From positions 1 through 18,079 of the forward strand of contig JALUKJ010000442.1 in assembly GCA_027056615.1 (NCBI GenBank): DNA of 18,079 nucleotides, in the 5' to 3' direction. The DNA is from Campylobacteraceae bacterium (lineage in GTDB: Bacteria; Campylobacterota; Campylobacteria; Campylobacterales; Sulfurovaceae). The notes beneath the pieces are model-generated. The model was not told the origin of the DNA, did not search any database, and saw only the letters and a list, made by a program, of their open reading frames with translations. Made by a program: the position numbers and the translations under genes. This document shows, one piece after another, positions 1-8,100 of the stretch; position 1 is the stretch's first letter; each line of letters opens with the position of its first letter.

Positions 1-24
1 CAATTATAATTAATTTTCTATTTT

Positions 25-35
25 TATGCTAAAAT
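25..35 (+). promoter_or_regulatory. Putative extended -10 promoter of the NFACT gene
   Basis: The string TATGCTAAAAT holds a TG motif one base upstream of a TAAAAT hexamer at 30-35, which fits sigma70-type promoters of Campylobacterota, where the -10 box carries most of the information. Transcription starting about 7 bases downstream would fall at or beside the A of the ATG at 42. No -35 box is convincing. Inferred from sequence only. Confidence 0.4.
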
Positions 36-41
36 TCTCCA

Positions 42-1385
42 ATGAAACACTACGAACTAAAAACCATCGCCAAACATTTTAAAAACTTTAATTTTATAAG
101 CCGTGCTAGACGTATTGAGAACAATACCATAGAACTCTCATTTGACAGAACTAATAGCTATTTTTTTAATATGACAAGAGGAGAAAGTTTTATCTACAAA
201 AATATCTCCCAACGTCCTCTACAAAGTTTCAATGCTCCTTTTGACAATCTTTTGCACTCTTTGGTCTCCTCTTCTACTATTTTAAATATAGAAGTACCCA
301 ATAATGACCGAATTTTACGTTTTACTATTGCCCCTAAAAGTGCTTATAAAGAGCAAAAAGTAGTACTACAGTTTGAGTTTACAGGGCGACATACCAACGC
401 TATACTCCTTGATGAAAATGAAGTAATCATAGAAGCTTTACGTCATATTGATTCAGATAGTTCCTTTAGAGTAATTCGCCCAGGAGTTGAGCTTTTGGCT
501 ATTCCTCCTTTTGAGCGAAAAGAGTCTTCTCAAACCATAGATAATATTGAAGCTTACCTAAGTCAAAAATATATTGACCATGAAGCTAAAAAGGTTAAAG
601 GGTTAAAAAAGCAGAAACTCTTAACAGTTAAAAAAAAGCAAGAGAAGCTACAAAAACTTCTTGACAAACTTCCAAGTGTAGAGAGCTTAAAGTTAGAAAC
701 AAAGAAATTTCAAAACTATGGTAATATTATTTTAGCCAATCTATACCAAATTAAACCATATAGTAAGGTGCTTAAAACTTATGATTTTAAAGGGAATAAG
801 ATAACCATTAAACTTCCAAAAGGCATTGTAACTAACCGAATAAGTGAGTACTTTTTCAATCAAGCTAAACGAGCTAAAGCCAAAAGTAAAAATGTTCATA
901 TCGAAGAGGAGAATCTACGTACTAAACGTGACTTTTATGCCAATATGTACCACGCCATAGAACAAGCAAAAACAAGCCAAGAATTAGAACTTCTAGTTCC
1001 TAAAAAAGCTAAATCTCAACGTAAAAGAGAGAAAATTAAAGAGTGTGAACTCTTTTGGATAGATGACTATAAAGTGCTTATTGGACGAAATTCTAAAGAG
1101 AATCAATCTCTACTTAAAGTTGCTAAATCAAATGATTTATGGATGCATATAAGAGATATTCCATCCTCTCACCTCATCATTAAAACTGACAAACAAAATC
1201 TACCTGATAAAGTCATTGAAAAAGCAGCCAAACTCTGTGTTGACTTTTCACTTAAACAGGCAGGAGATTATGAGGTAGACTACTGCAAACGACGTTTTGT
1301 AAAGATTCAAGAGGGTTCAAATGTAGAATATGACAAATATAAGACTGTTAGAGTTAGAAAAGAGGGAGTCGAAATACGAGAATAA
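42..1385 (+). CDS. rqcH: NFACT family protein, RqcH/Rqc2-like ribosome quality control factor
   Basis: Families of this type bind obstructed 50S subunits carrying peptidyl-tRNA and recruit tRNA-Ala to add C-terminal alanine tails that mark stalled chains for proteolysis; older annotations call them fibronectin-binding proteins. The 447-aa product has an N-terminal NFACT-N domain (about residues 1-170) that keeps the Asp-Arg pair (D89-R90, in NNDRILRF) known to matter in Bacillus RqcH. A lysine-rich coiled-coil-like middle follows (about 175-330), then an NFACT-R domain (about 335-440) with the family signature DLWMHIRDIPSSHLII. It is shorter than the roughly 550-570 aa Firmicutes proteins. 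The start is the first ATG; no Shine-Dalgarno is visible and a TAAAAT box lies only 6 bases upstream, so the mRNA may be leaderless. Family assignment is secure; the alanine-tailing role is inferred from homologues. Confidence 0.9.
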   Translation: MKHYELKTIAKHFKNFNFISRARRIENNTIELSFDRTNSYFFNMTRGESFIYKNISQRPLQSFNAPFDNLLHSLVSSSTILNIEVPNNDRILRFTIAPKSAYKEQKVVLQFEFTGRHTNAILLDENEVIIEALRHIDSDSSFRVIRPGVELLAIPPFERKESSQTIDNIEAYLSQKYIDHEAKKVKGLKKQKLLTVKKKQEKLQKLLDKLPSVESLKLETKKFQNYGNIILANLYQIKPYSKVLKTYDFKGNKITIKLPKGIVTNRISEYFFNQAKRAKAKSKNVHIEEENLRTKRDFYANMYHAIEQAKTSQELELLVPKKAKSQRKREKIKECELFWIDDYKVLIGRNSKENQSLLKVAKSNDLWMHIRDIPSSHLIIKTDKQNLPDKVIEKAAKLCVDFSLKQAGDYEVDYCKRRFVKIQEGSNVEYDKYKTVRVRKEGVEIRE

Positions 1386-1427
1386 GCCCTTTAATGTTAT
1401 AATAAAAGATAATTCTCCAAGGGCTTA
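1383..1427 (+). promoter_or_regulatory. Perfect 9-bp inverted repeat enclosing the cdsA ribosome binding site
   Basis: TAAGCCCTT (1383-1391) and AAGGGCTTA (1419-1427) are exact reverse complements separated by 27 AT-rich bases. The left arm begins with the TAA stop codon of the upstream NFACT gene; the right arm contains AAGGG, the likely Shine-Dalgarno of cdsA. In an NFACT-cdsA read-through transcript the hairpin would hide the cdsA ribosome binding site. A TATAAT box at 1398-1403 sits in the loop, so a transcript starting there would lack the left arm and leave the site free. The regulatory reading is inference. Confidence 0.4.
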
Positions 1428-1432
1428 AAAAT

Positions 1433-2197
1433 ATGAAATTTATCACAGACAACGCAGAACGATGGGTAACAGGTGTTGCTCTATTGGCTGTTACTATTAT
1501 TGTTGGTCTTATAGACAATGACCTTTTAATGTGGCTCTATTTGGGCTTTTTTTACTTTATAGGGTTTGATGAAGCTATTAAGCTTTTTGGTATTCAAAGA
1601 AAGTCACCATACCTCTATGCCACTATTATTTGGTTAGTTGCTTACTTCTACCCAAATCCTGATGACCTATTTTTTGTAATGGCAATCTTCTTTGGTGCAA
1701 AATTAGCCTATACCCAAGAGCATATTAAGAAAAAACTACTTATTCCATTTCTCTACCCTGTAAGTGGTTTTCTATTTATGCTAATGCTCTACCGTGACTA
1801 CGGAATTAATTGGATGTTTTGGTTACTTGTCATTGTAGCGACCACTGATGTTGGTGCATTTTTTGTAGGAAAAAGTGTTGGTAAAACACAATTCTCTCCA
1901 ACCTCTCCAAATAAAACTTTAGAAGGGGTCATTGGTGGAGTTGCCTTTGCTACAGTAGCAGGAACTATTACAGGCTTTTTTATGGATTTAGTACCATTTT
2001 TCATTGCCTTTATTGTCTCATTCCTTACAGCTGGTGCTTCCATTTTTGGTGACCTATTTGAAAGTTACATTAAACGTGAAGCAGGAGTTAAAGACTCTGG
2101 AAACATCTTTCCTGGACATGGTGGTGTTCTTGACCGACTCGATGGCTATCTCTTTGGAGCAATTATGATGATGATTAGTCTAAGAGCCTTTTTATAA
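1433..2197 (+). CDS. cdsA: Phosphatidate cytidylyltransferase (CDP-diglyceride synthase)
   Basis: This integral membrane enzyme converts phosphatidic acid and CTP to CDP-diacylglycerol, the precursor of phosphatidylethanolamine and phosphatidylglycerol. The 254-aa product is almost wholly hydrophobic, with about seven or eight membrane segments. Near the C-terminus it carries the family signature in SYIKREAGVKDSG followed by PGHGGVLDRLDG, including the K-D pair and HGG-x-x-DR that coordinate metal and nucleotide. The length is typical for Campylobacterota. The start ATG is preceded by AAGGG at about 10 bases. Its stop codon overlaps the dxr start by one base (TAATG), so the two are almost certainly co-translated; adjacency of cdsA and dxr is also known from Helicobacter and Campylobacter. 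Confidence 0.95.
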   Translation: MKFITDNAERWVTGVALLAVTIIVGLIDNDLLMWLYLGFFYFIGFDEAIKLFGIQRKSPYLYATIIWLVAYFYPNPDDLFFVMAIFFGAKLAYTQEHIKKKLLIPFLYPVSGFLFMLMLYRDYGINWMFWLLVIVATTDVGAFFVGKSVGKTQFSPTSPNKTLEGVIGGVAFATVAGTITGFFMDLVPFFIAFIVSFLTAGASIFGDLFESYIKREAGVKDSGNIFPGHGGVLDRLDGYLFGAIMMMISLRAFL

Positions 2198-3270
2198 TGA
2201 GTAGCATTGTACTTTTAGGCTCTACAGGTTCAATTGGAGTCAATACCCTACTCATTGCTAAGCGTTATAATATAGAGGTTGAAGCCTTAGTAGCAGGTCG
2301 AAATATTGAGCTTCTCAACCAACAAATAGCCCAAGTTAACCCCAAATATATTGCCATTGCCAATGATGCCGATAAAGCAAAAGTCAACCATCAAAATGTC
2401 TTTTGTGGAGCCGATGGTATAATTGAACTCCTAGAACAGACAAAAAGCCCAACTGTAGTTAACGCCCTTGTAGGCTACACAGGTCTAGCCCCTACCCTTA
2501 AAGCCATTGAGCTTGGACGTAAAGTTGCCCTTGCAAATAAAGAGTCCTTGGTAGTTGCAGGTGAGTTTATAGATATGAGTAAAATTGTCCCTATCGACAG
2601 TGAACACTTTGGTTTATGGTACTTAATGGGTGAGAGACCATTCTCTAAACTCTATGTTACAGCTAGTGGTGGAGCGTTTAGAGATTGGGAGATAAAAAAA
2701 ATGCAAACAGCCACTTTCTCACAAGCTCTAAAACACCCTAACTGGTCAATGGGTGCAAAAATTACCATTGACTCTGCTACCATGACTAACAAACTCTTTG
2801 AACTCTTAGAAGCTAAATGGCTATTTGACACAAGCAATATTGACGCTGTCATAGAAAAAAAATCTATTATCCACGCTCTAGCTGAGTTTAAAGATGGCTC
2901 AACCACAGCTCACTTTGCAGGGGTAGATATGAAACTTCCTATTGCTTTTGCTCTAAGAGAAAAGGTAGAGGAGGAGATTTTACCTCCTGTTAATCTACTA
3001 GAGATTGGCACATTAGAGTTTTTACCTATTGAGGCTTCACGTTATCCTATTTGGGAGATAAAACAGCACCTTTTAGATAACCCTCACTTAGGAGTAGTGG
3101 TAAATGCTGTTAATGAAGAGGCAATTAAAAAGTTTGAAAAAGATGAATGCAACTTCTTTGGTATGGGAAAAATGGTTTTAGATGCTTATAAGAAGTTTGA
3201 AGATGTTAAGGCTAGAGATATTAAAGAGATTATTGAGATAGATAAAGAGGTAAGAAAATATGTTAGCTAA
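2197..3270 (+). CDS. dxr: 1-deoxy-D-xylulose 5-phosphate reductoisomerase
   Basis: Dxr performs the committed step of the non-mevalonate (MEP) isoprenoid pathway, converting DXP to 2-C-methylerythritol 4-phosphate with NADPH in the cytosol. The 357-aa protein begins with the NADPH-binding loop GSTGSIGVNTL and continues with NALVGYTGL, then LANKESLVVAGE. The metal site PIDSEHFGLW provides D and E, followed by the substrate loop ASGGAFRDW and the HPNWSMGAKITIDSATMTNK segment, all diagnostic. The C-terminal helical domain is short, as in Helicobacter. It overlaps cdsA by one base. Its TAA stop is followed two bases later by the head of a palindromic repeat pair (3271-3373), which may end the cdsA-dxr message. 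Confidence 0.96.
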   Translation: MSSIVLLGSTGSIGVNTLLIAKRYNIEVEALVAGRNIELLNQQIAQVNPKYIAIANDADKAKVNHQNVFCGADGIIELLEQTKSPTVVNALVGYTGLAPTLKAIELGRKVALANKESLVVAGEFIDMSKIVPIDSEHFGLWYLMGERPFSKLYVTASGGAFRDWEIKKMQTATFSQALKHPNWSMGAKITIDSATMTNKLFELLEAKWLFDTSNIDAVIEKKSIIHALAEFKDGSTTAHFAGVDMKLPIAFALREKVEEEILPPVNLLEIGTLEFLPIEASRYPIWEIKQHLLDNPHLGVVVNAVNEEAIKKFEKDECNFFGMGKMVLDAYKKFEDVKARDIKEIIEIDKEVRKYVS

Positions 3271-3373
3271 CCGTAGGGTGCGATTGCTATCGCACCATTT
3301 ACACAATATTCAAAATAAGATTTATATTTTTCTTTCGACCTGTTATTGGTGCGATAGCAATCGCACCATACGG
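3271..3373. repeat. REPIN-like inverted pair, GGTGCGAT stem family
   Basis: Two near-identical 26-bp arms face each other at 3271-3296 and 3348-3373 (25 of 26 match as reverse complements). Each is itself a hairpin: stem GGTGCGAT, loop TGCT, stem ATCGCACC. The left arm has the tetranucleotide head GTAG at 3273-3276; the right arm carries a degenerate GTAT head. Spacer 3297-3347 is AT-rich. This head-plus-hairpin in inverted pairs is the REP/BIME/REPIN architecture. The element starts right after the dxr stop, and its right end (CGG) runs into the likely ribosome binding site of the next gene. Confidence 0.8.
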
Positions 3374-3381
3374 AAAACAAT

Positions 3382-3915
3382 ATGAAAACCCTAATCTTAC
3401 ACGGTTGGGGTGGCTCAGACCATCCACATTGGCAAAGTGAATTAGCCTCAGAAATCGCCAAAAACTACGGTACAGTCTCATTCCCCCTTTTAGACAACTG
3501 CCACTTCCCAAGCAAAAACCGATGGATAAAGCAGGTCAAAAAAATTTTAGAAGAGTTTAAACCTGACACCGTAGTTTGCCACTCTTTAGCCAATACTTTA
3601 TGGTTTTGGCTTTGTGAAGAAGAGATAGCTACAGTAGAAAAACTCTTTATGGTCTCTCCTCCTAGCCTTAGCACAACAGAACCTACCATTAAGAGCTTTT
3701 TCCCTTGTGAAATTCCAAGTAACATTCATGCTAAAGAGGTTCATCTAATTGTCTCAGACAATGACCCTTGGATTGAGGTTGATGAGGCTGAAAATATAGC
3801 TAAATATCTTGGAGCTAATTATACGATAATAGAAAATGGTGGACATATTAATACAGACAGTGGGTTTGGGAAGTGGGCGTTGATTGAAGAGCTAGTTATA
3901 GAGAAAAAACAATGA
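3382..3915 (+). CDS. RBBP9/YdeN-type alpha/beta hydrolase
   Basis: The 177-aa protein is a compact alpha/beta hydrolase of the RBBP9/YdeN family (DUF1057-like serine hydrolases); the natural substrate is unknown. It opens with the oxyanion-hole strand [14 protein letters not shown], typical of this family. The nucleophile elbow is VVCHSLANT (Ser in CHSLA, where most hydrolases have GHSxG). The acid is probably Asp in SDNDPW, and the base is His in [11 protein letters not shown] near the C-terminus, so the triad looks complete. No signal peptide is seen, so it is cytosolic. Its stop overlaps the tsaD start (ATGA), suggesting translational coupling. Upstream it is separated from dxr by a REPIN whose end abuts its GGAAAA ribosome binding site. 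Confidence 0.85.
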   Translation: MKTLILHGWGGSDHPHWQSELASEIAKNYGTVSFPLLDNCHFPSKNRWIKQVKKILEEFKPDTVVCHSLANTLWFWLCEEEIATVEKLFMVSPPSLSTTEPTIKSFFPCEIPSNIHAKEVHLIVSDNDPWIEVDEAENIAKYLGANYTIIENGGHINTDSGFGKWALIEELVIEKKQ

Positions 3916-4925
3916 TACTAAGCATAGAGAGTAGCTGTGACGATAGTTCAATAGCAATAACAAAAATAGAAAACAGAGAACTAATCTTTCACAAAAAGAT
4001 AAGCCAAGAGAAAAAACATGCTTGTTATGGTGGTGTAGTTCCTGAACTTGCTTCTCGTCTTCATGCCATTGATTTACCCAATATTTTAGAAGATACAAAA
4101 CCCTATTTAGATGAGCTTAAAGCTGTAGCTGTGACCAATCAACCTGGGCTTTCGGTGACACTTTTAGAGGGGATAGCTATGGCTAAGACCATTGCTGTTT
4201 CTAAAAATATTCCTCTACTTCCTATTCATCATCTAAAAGGGCATATCTACTCTCTTTTTATTGAGAAAGAGCAGATTTTACCTCTTTTAGTTTTGCTAAT
4301 TTCAGGTGGGCATACGCAGATTATTAGAGTTGAGAGTATAGAGAAAATGACTATTTTAGCCACTAGCATAGATGACTCTGTGGGTGAAAGCTTTGATAAA
4401 GTGGCTAAAATGATGGGGCTTGGCTACCCTGGAGGGCCACTTATTGAACAGTTGGCTCTTAAAGGAAATAAGAATGCATTTGATTTTCCTGTGCCTCTTC
4501 GTAACTCACCCCTTTTAGCCTTTTCTCTCTCTGGGCTTAAAAATGCTGTACGTTTAGCAATTGAGTCTCTTGGTGGAAGCGATGCTATGAGTGAACAGAA
4601 CCGATGTGATATTTCAGCTTCATTTCAAAAGGCTGTACGGCTTCATTTGATTCAAAAGAGTAAAAAAATCTTTGAAAAAGAGAGCATAAAAGATTTTGCC
4701 ATTGTTGGTGGAGCTAGTGCAAACCTCTATATTCGTGGAGCTTATGAAGATTTGTGTAAACAGTATGGTAAAAAACTACACACTGCTCCATTGGAATTTT
4801 GTTCAGACAATGCAGCGATGATTGGGCGTTATGCTGTTGAAGCTTATAAAGAAAAATTGTTTATTGACCCCTATGAAATAGATGTTGTAAGAACAAAAAA
4901 ACAACAAGTAGGGATGCTTTTATAA
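3912..4925 (+). CDS. tsaD: tRNA N6-adenosine threonylcarbamoyltransferase
   Basis: TsaD transfers the threonylcarbamoyl group to A37 of ANN-decoding tRNAs (t6A), working with TsaB, TsaE and TsaC-type partners in the cytosol. The 337-aa product shows the Kae1/TsaD hallmark [18 protein letters not shown] at residues 35-51. It also has the metal-binding HHLKGH (residues 106-111, His107 and His111), ISGGHTQI, and the C-terminal [10 protein letters not shown] with the third metal ligand Asp. The length is normal for bacteria. The ATG lies inside the stop region of the hydrolase gene (ATGA overlap). A GTTCGAT-family REPIN begins 12 bases after the stop. Confidence 0.96.
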   Translation: MILSIESSCDDSSIAITKIENRELIFHKKISQEKKHACYGGVVPELASRLHAIDLPNILEDTKPYLDELKAVAVTNQPGLSVTLLEGIAMAKTIAVSKNIPLLPIHHLKGHIYSLFIEKEQILPLLVLLISGGHTQIIRVESIEKMTILATSIDDSVGESFDKVAKMMGLGYPGGPLIEQLALKGNKNAFDFPVPLRNSPLLAFSLSGLKNAVRLAIESLGGSDAMSEQNRCDISASFQKAVRLHLIQKSKKIFEKESIKDFAIVGGASANLYIRGAYEDLCKQYGKKLHTAPLEFCSDNAAMIGRYAVEAYKEKLFIDPYEIDVVRTKKQQVGMLL

Positions 4926-4937
4926 CCAAGAATATAT

Positions 4938-5035
4938 GTAGGTTCGATTTCATCGAACGTCAAAACCAAACATGAAAAAAAATGATATTTATGAAAATTG
5001 AATTTTAATATCATGTTCGATAAAATCGAACCTAC
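4938..5035. repeat. REPIN-like inverted pair, GTTCGAT stem family, variant spacer
   Basis: The left arm at 4938-4958 is GTAG followed by GTTCGAT, loop TTC and ATCGAAC. The right arm at 5015-5035 is GTTCGAT, loop AAA, ATCGAAC, then CTAC, the reversed head. The 56-bp spacer differs from that of the three other copies in the window (8710, 12815, 15514), so the conserved part here is only the two heads and hairpins. The spacer begins with CGTCAAAACCAAA, which recurs in the repeat between queF and galU. The element lies between tsaD and the gyrB promoter. Confidence 0.85.
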
Positions 5036-5076
5036 AGTATCCAAATTTCATTAACACTTTATAACCAAAATTACGA

Positions 5077-5082
5077 TAAAAT
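5077..5082 (+). promoter_or_regulatory. Putative gyrB promoter -10 box
   Basis: TAAAAT (within TTACGATAAAATAAG) is the best -10-like hexamer between the upstream REPIN and gyrB. It predicts a start near 5089 and a leader of about 50 bases. No clear -35 element is seen at the usual distance, which is common in Campylobacterota. Inferred only. Confidence 0.35.
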
Positions 5083-5096
5083 AAGCACAATTTTAC

Positions 5097-5112
5097 GCAG
5101 TTAAAAAACTGC
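5097..5112 (+). promoter_or_regulatory. Small hairpin in the predicted gyrB leader
   Basis: GCAGTT (5097-5102) and AACTGC (5107-5112) pair perfectly around an AAAA loop, 28 bases upstream of the gyrB ATG and clear of its GGAG ribosome binding site at about 5130-5133. It is followed by AATTTTAA, not a run of T, so it is not a convincing terminator. The function is unknown; it may simply stabilise the 5' end. Confidence 0.3.
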
Positions 5113-5139
5113 AATTTTAATAAGATTTATGGAGTTATC

Positions 5140-8100
5140 ATGGCAGAATATGGTGCGAGTAATATTAAAGTCCTCAAAGGGCTAGAGGCAGTTAGAAAAA
5201 GACCTGGAATGTATATTGGTGATACCTCAACAAAAGGGCTTCACCACCTAGTTTATGAAGTTGTAGATAACTCTATTGATGAAGCTATGGCAGGTTTTTG
5301 TGACACTATCAAAGTTACTCTAACCAAAAATGGTTCAGCAATTATTGAAGATAACGGTCGAGGTATTCCTGTGGGAATGCACCCTACTGAAAAAATCTCG
5401 GCAGCGACAGTTGTTTTAACTGTACTTCATGCAGGTGGTAAATTTGATAAAGATACCTACAAAGTATCTGGTGGACTTCATGGGGTTGGGGTTTCAGTTG
5501 TAAATGCCCTCTCAAAAGATTTACATTTAACTGTTTTCAAAGATGGTCAAATTCATGAGCAAGATTTTAAAGAAGGTATTCCACAAGAGGCGTTAGCTGT
5601 TACAGGAACAACTCGTAAAAAAGGTACTAAAATCGAGTTTTGGGCAGATGATACCATTTTTACAGAGAGTACTACATTCCAAAAAGAGATTTTAATGAAG
5701 AGGTTCAAGGAACTAGCCTACTTGAACCCAAAAATTACCATTGATTTTAGAGATGAACGTGATGGGACAAAAGAGCTGTTTCATTTTGAGGGAGGTATTA
5801 AACAGTTTGTTGAAGATATGAACACAAAGACTCCTCTCTCTACAGCTCAATTTTTCCAAGGAAAAGCAGATGATATTGAGATAGACATTGCCTTAATGTA
5901 TTGTGATGCCGACTCTGAAAAATCACTCTCATTTGTTAACAACATTAAAACAGCCGATGGAGGAACACACGAAGCAGGATTTAGAGCAGGACTTACCCGT
6001 TCTATGTCAAGCTACATCTCTAAAAATGCAAATGCAAAAGAGAAAGGAACAAAAATTACAGGAGAAGACTGTAAAGAAGGCTTGATTGCCATTGTCTCTG
6101 TACGTGTTCCTGAACCTCAATTTGAGGGGCAAACCAAAGGAAAACTGGGTTCAAGCTATGTTCGTCCATTGGTTCAAAGATTTTTCTCTGAAAGTTTTAA
6201 TAAATATTTGGAAGAGAACCCAATAGAAGCCAAAGCAATTATGGGTCAAATTCTTCTTGCTGCTCGTGGTCGTGATGCTGCTAAACGTGCTAAAGATTTG
6301 GTTAAACGTAAAGATTCCATGAGTATTGGAACACTTCCTGGGAAATTGGCAGATTGTCAAACTAAAGATGCAACTTCAGCTGAAATTTATTTAGTTGAAG
6401 GAGATAGTGCTGGGGGCAGTGCAAAACAAGGAAGAGACCGTGTTTTCCAAGCCATTCTACCCCTAAAAGGTAAAATTCTTAATGTTGAAAAAGCACGTTT
6501 AGAGAAGATTTTAAAATCTGATGAGATTAAAAATATGATTACTGCTCTTGGTTGTGGAATTGGCGAAGAGTTTAATGAAGATAAGTTGCGTTATCATAAA
6601 GTAATTATTATGACTGATGCCGATGTTGATGGCTGTTTAAAAGGAGACACAGAAGTTAAACTTTTAGATGGAACGTATAAATCTATGGAGGAGTTAGAAA
6701 AACTTTATCCATCACAAGAGGATAAATTTTGGGTTTGGGCTAGTGATAAAAATGGAAATCCTGTTCCTGCACAAGCTCATAGTGTTAGAGTTACCAAAAA
6801 AGTTAAAAAACTATATAAAATAACTTTAGATAATGATTTTGTTGTGGAAGCTACTGATAATCATCCATTTAGATTAATCAATGGAGAATATGTTAGAGCA
6901 GATAATTTAAGTGTAGGAAATTCTCTTATGCCTATTTACTATAAAATAGAAAAAGATGGATTTTATCCAAATTATGAACTTATGAAAATTGGTAAAAAAT
7001 GGATACCTACACATAAAATTGTCTCTAAATGGAAAAATCCAAAACTTGCAACTATAGATGAAAATATTACACACCATATTGACCATAACAGAACCAATAA
7101 TACTCCTGAAAATCTTACTTTTATGACCCGAAGTGAACACTCTAAACTTCATGGAAAAGATACCCATTTGATAAATGAGTATAATGGTTCAGAAAAACAA
7201 TCTAAAGATTTAAAAGAGAACTGGAAAAAAGGAGTTTATGATGAGAGAGAGAGCCATCTAATCAAATATAATAAATCAGAAGAACACTCAAAATCAATTT
7301 CAGATAAAAATAGAGAAAACTGGAAAGATGATGAATATAGAGAAAGAATGATAGAGCGAAAAAAAGCTCATATGTCTCAACCTGAAGTTGCTGAAAAATA
7401 TAGTAAACTATGTGAATCTCAATGGCAAAATGATGATATAGCCTTTAGAATGCAAATGACACGAGTTGTTAATGTGGCTAAAAAAGCCATTAATCAATTT
7501 GGAGAGTTAAATGAAGAGAGTTATCAAGCTGTAAAACCAAAAAGTGGTGTGCCAAATTGGAGTACAGTATTTAATAAATATGATTTTAAAGATAAAAGAG
7601 AATTTACTGATTATGTAGAGACCTATAATCATAAAATTAAATCAATCGAAATTATTGAAGTAGAAGAAACTCCTGTTTATGATTTGACGGTGGATAAGTA
7701 CCATAACTTTGCAATAAAAGCTGGAGAAGATAGCTCTATTTTTGTTCATAACTCACATATACAAACACTTCTTATGACGTTCTTCTTTAGATTCTTAAAG
7801 CCTATTATTGAAAAAGGGTATTTATACTTGGCTCAACCACCTCTTTACCGTTATAAAAAAGGGAAGAATGAGACCTATTTGAAAGATGATAAAGCACTTA
7901 ATGACTTCTTGATTGAGAATGGAATTGGTGTTTTAGAATCTGAGACTATGGGTAAAACAGACCTTACGGAACTCTTTAAATTGGTAGCTTACTACAAGAT
8001 GACTCTAAGTGAAATTGAAAAACGTTTTGCTCTTCCTGAAGTGGTTCGTTATATGATTGAAAATCCTGATATTATCTCAACAGATAACAAAACTTTAGCA

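Larger units (their letters stand above)
6634..7752 (+). mobile_element. GyrB intein with HNH homing endonuclease domain
   Basis: A 373-residue in-frame insert splits GyrB at TDADVDG/SHIQTLL, an invariant site. Splicing motifs are complete for a class 1 intein: Cys1 in CLKGDTEVKLLDG (block A), Thr74 and His77 in ATDNHPF (block B), VYDLTVDKYHNFAI (block F, about 348-361), and the terminal His372-Asn373 followed by Ser as the first C-extein residue (block G). The region between blocks B and F holds an HNH domain and helical repeats, not LAGLIDADG motifs. Base composition drops: sampled 60-base lines inside (6781-6840 and 7261-7320) are about 18 and 22 percent GC, against about 38 percent at 6301-6360 in the flanking GyrB. 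This suggests recent acquisition, though lysine-rich coding also lowers GC. Splicing and nuclease activity are predicted, not shown. Confidence 0.95.

Noticed and set aside
3267..3511. Short minus-strand frames across the dxr/hydrolase gap
   Set aside because: They run through the REPIN hairpins and into the antisense of the hydrolase. The peptides have no recognisable features.
6907..7167. Minus-strand open frame of 86 codons inside the intein
   Set aside because: It is the antisense shadow of the AT-rich intein coding frame. It has no ribosome binding site or family features.
6634..7752. Group I or II intron in gyrB
   Set aside because: The insert is open in frame along its full length and carries protein splicing motifs (Cys1, block B TxxH, HN/S). 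This is an intein, not an RNA intron.
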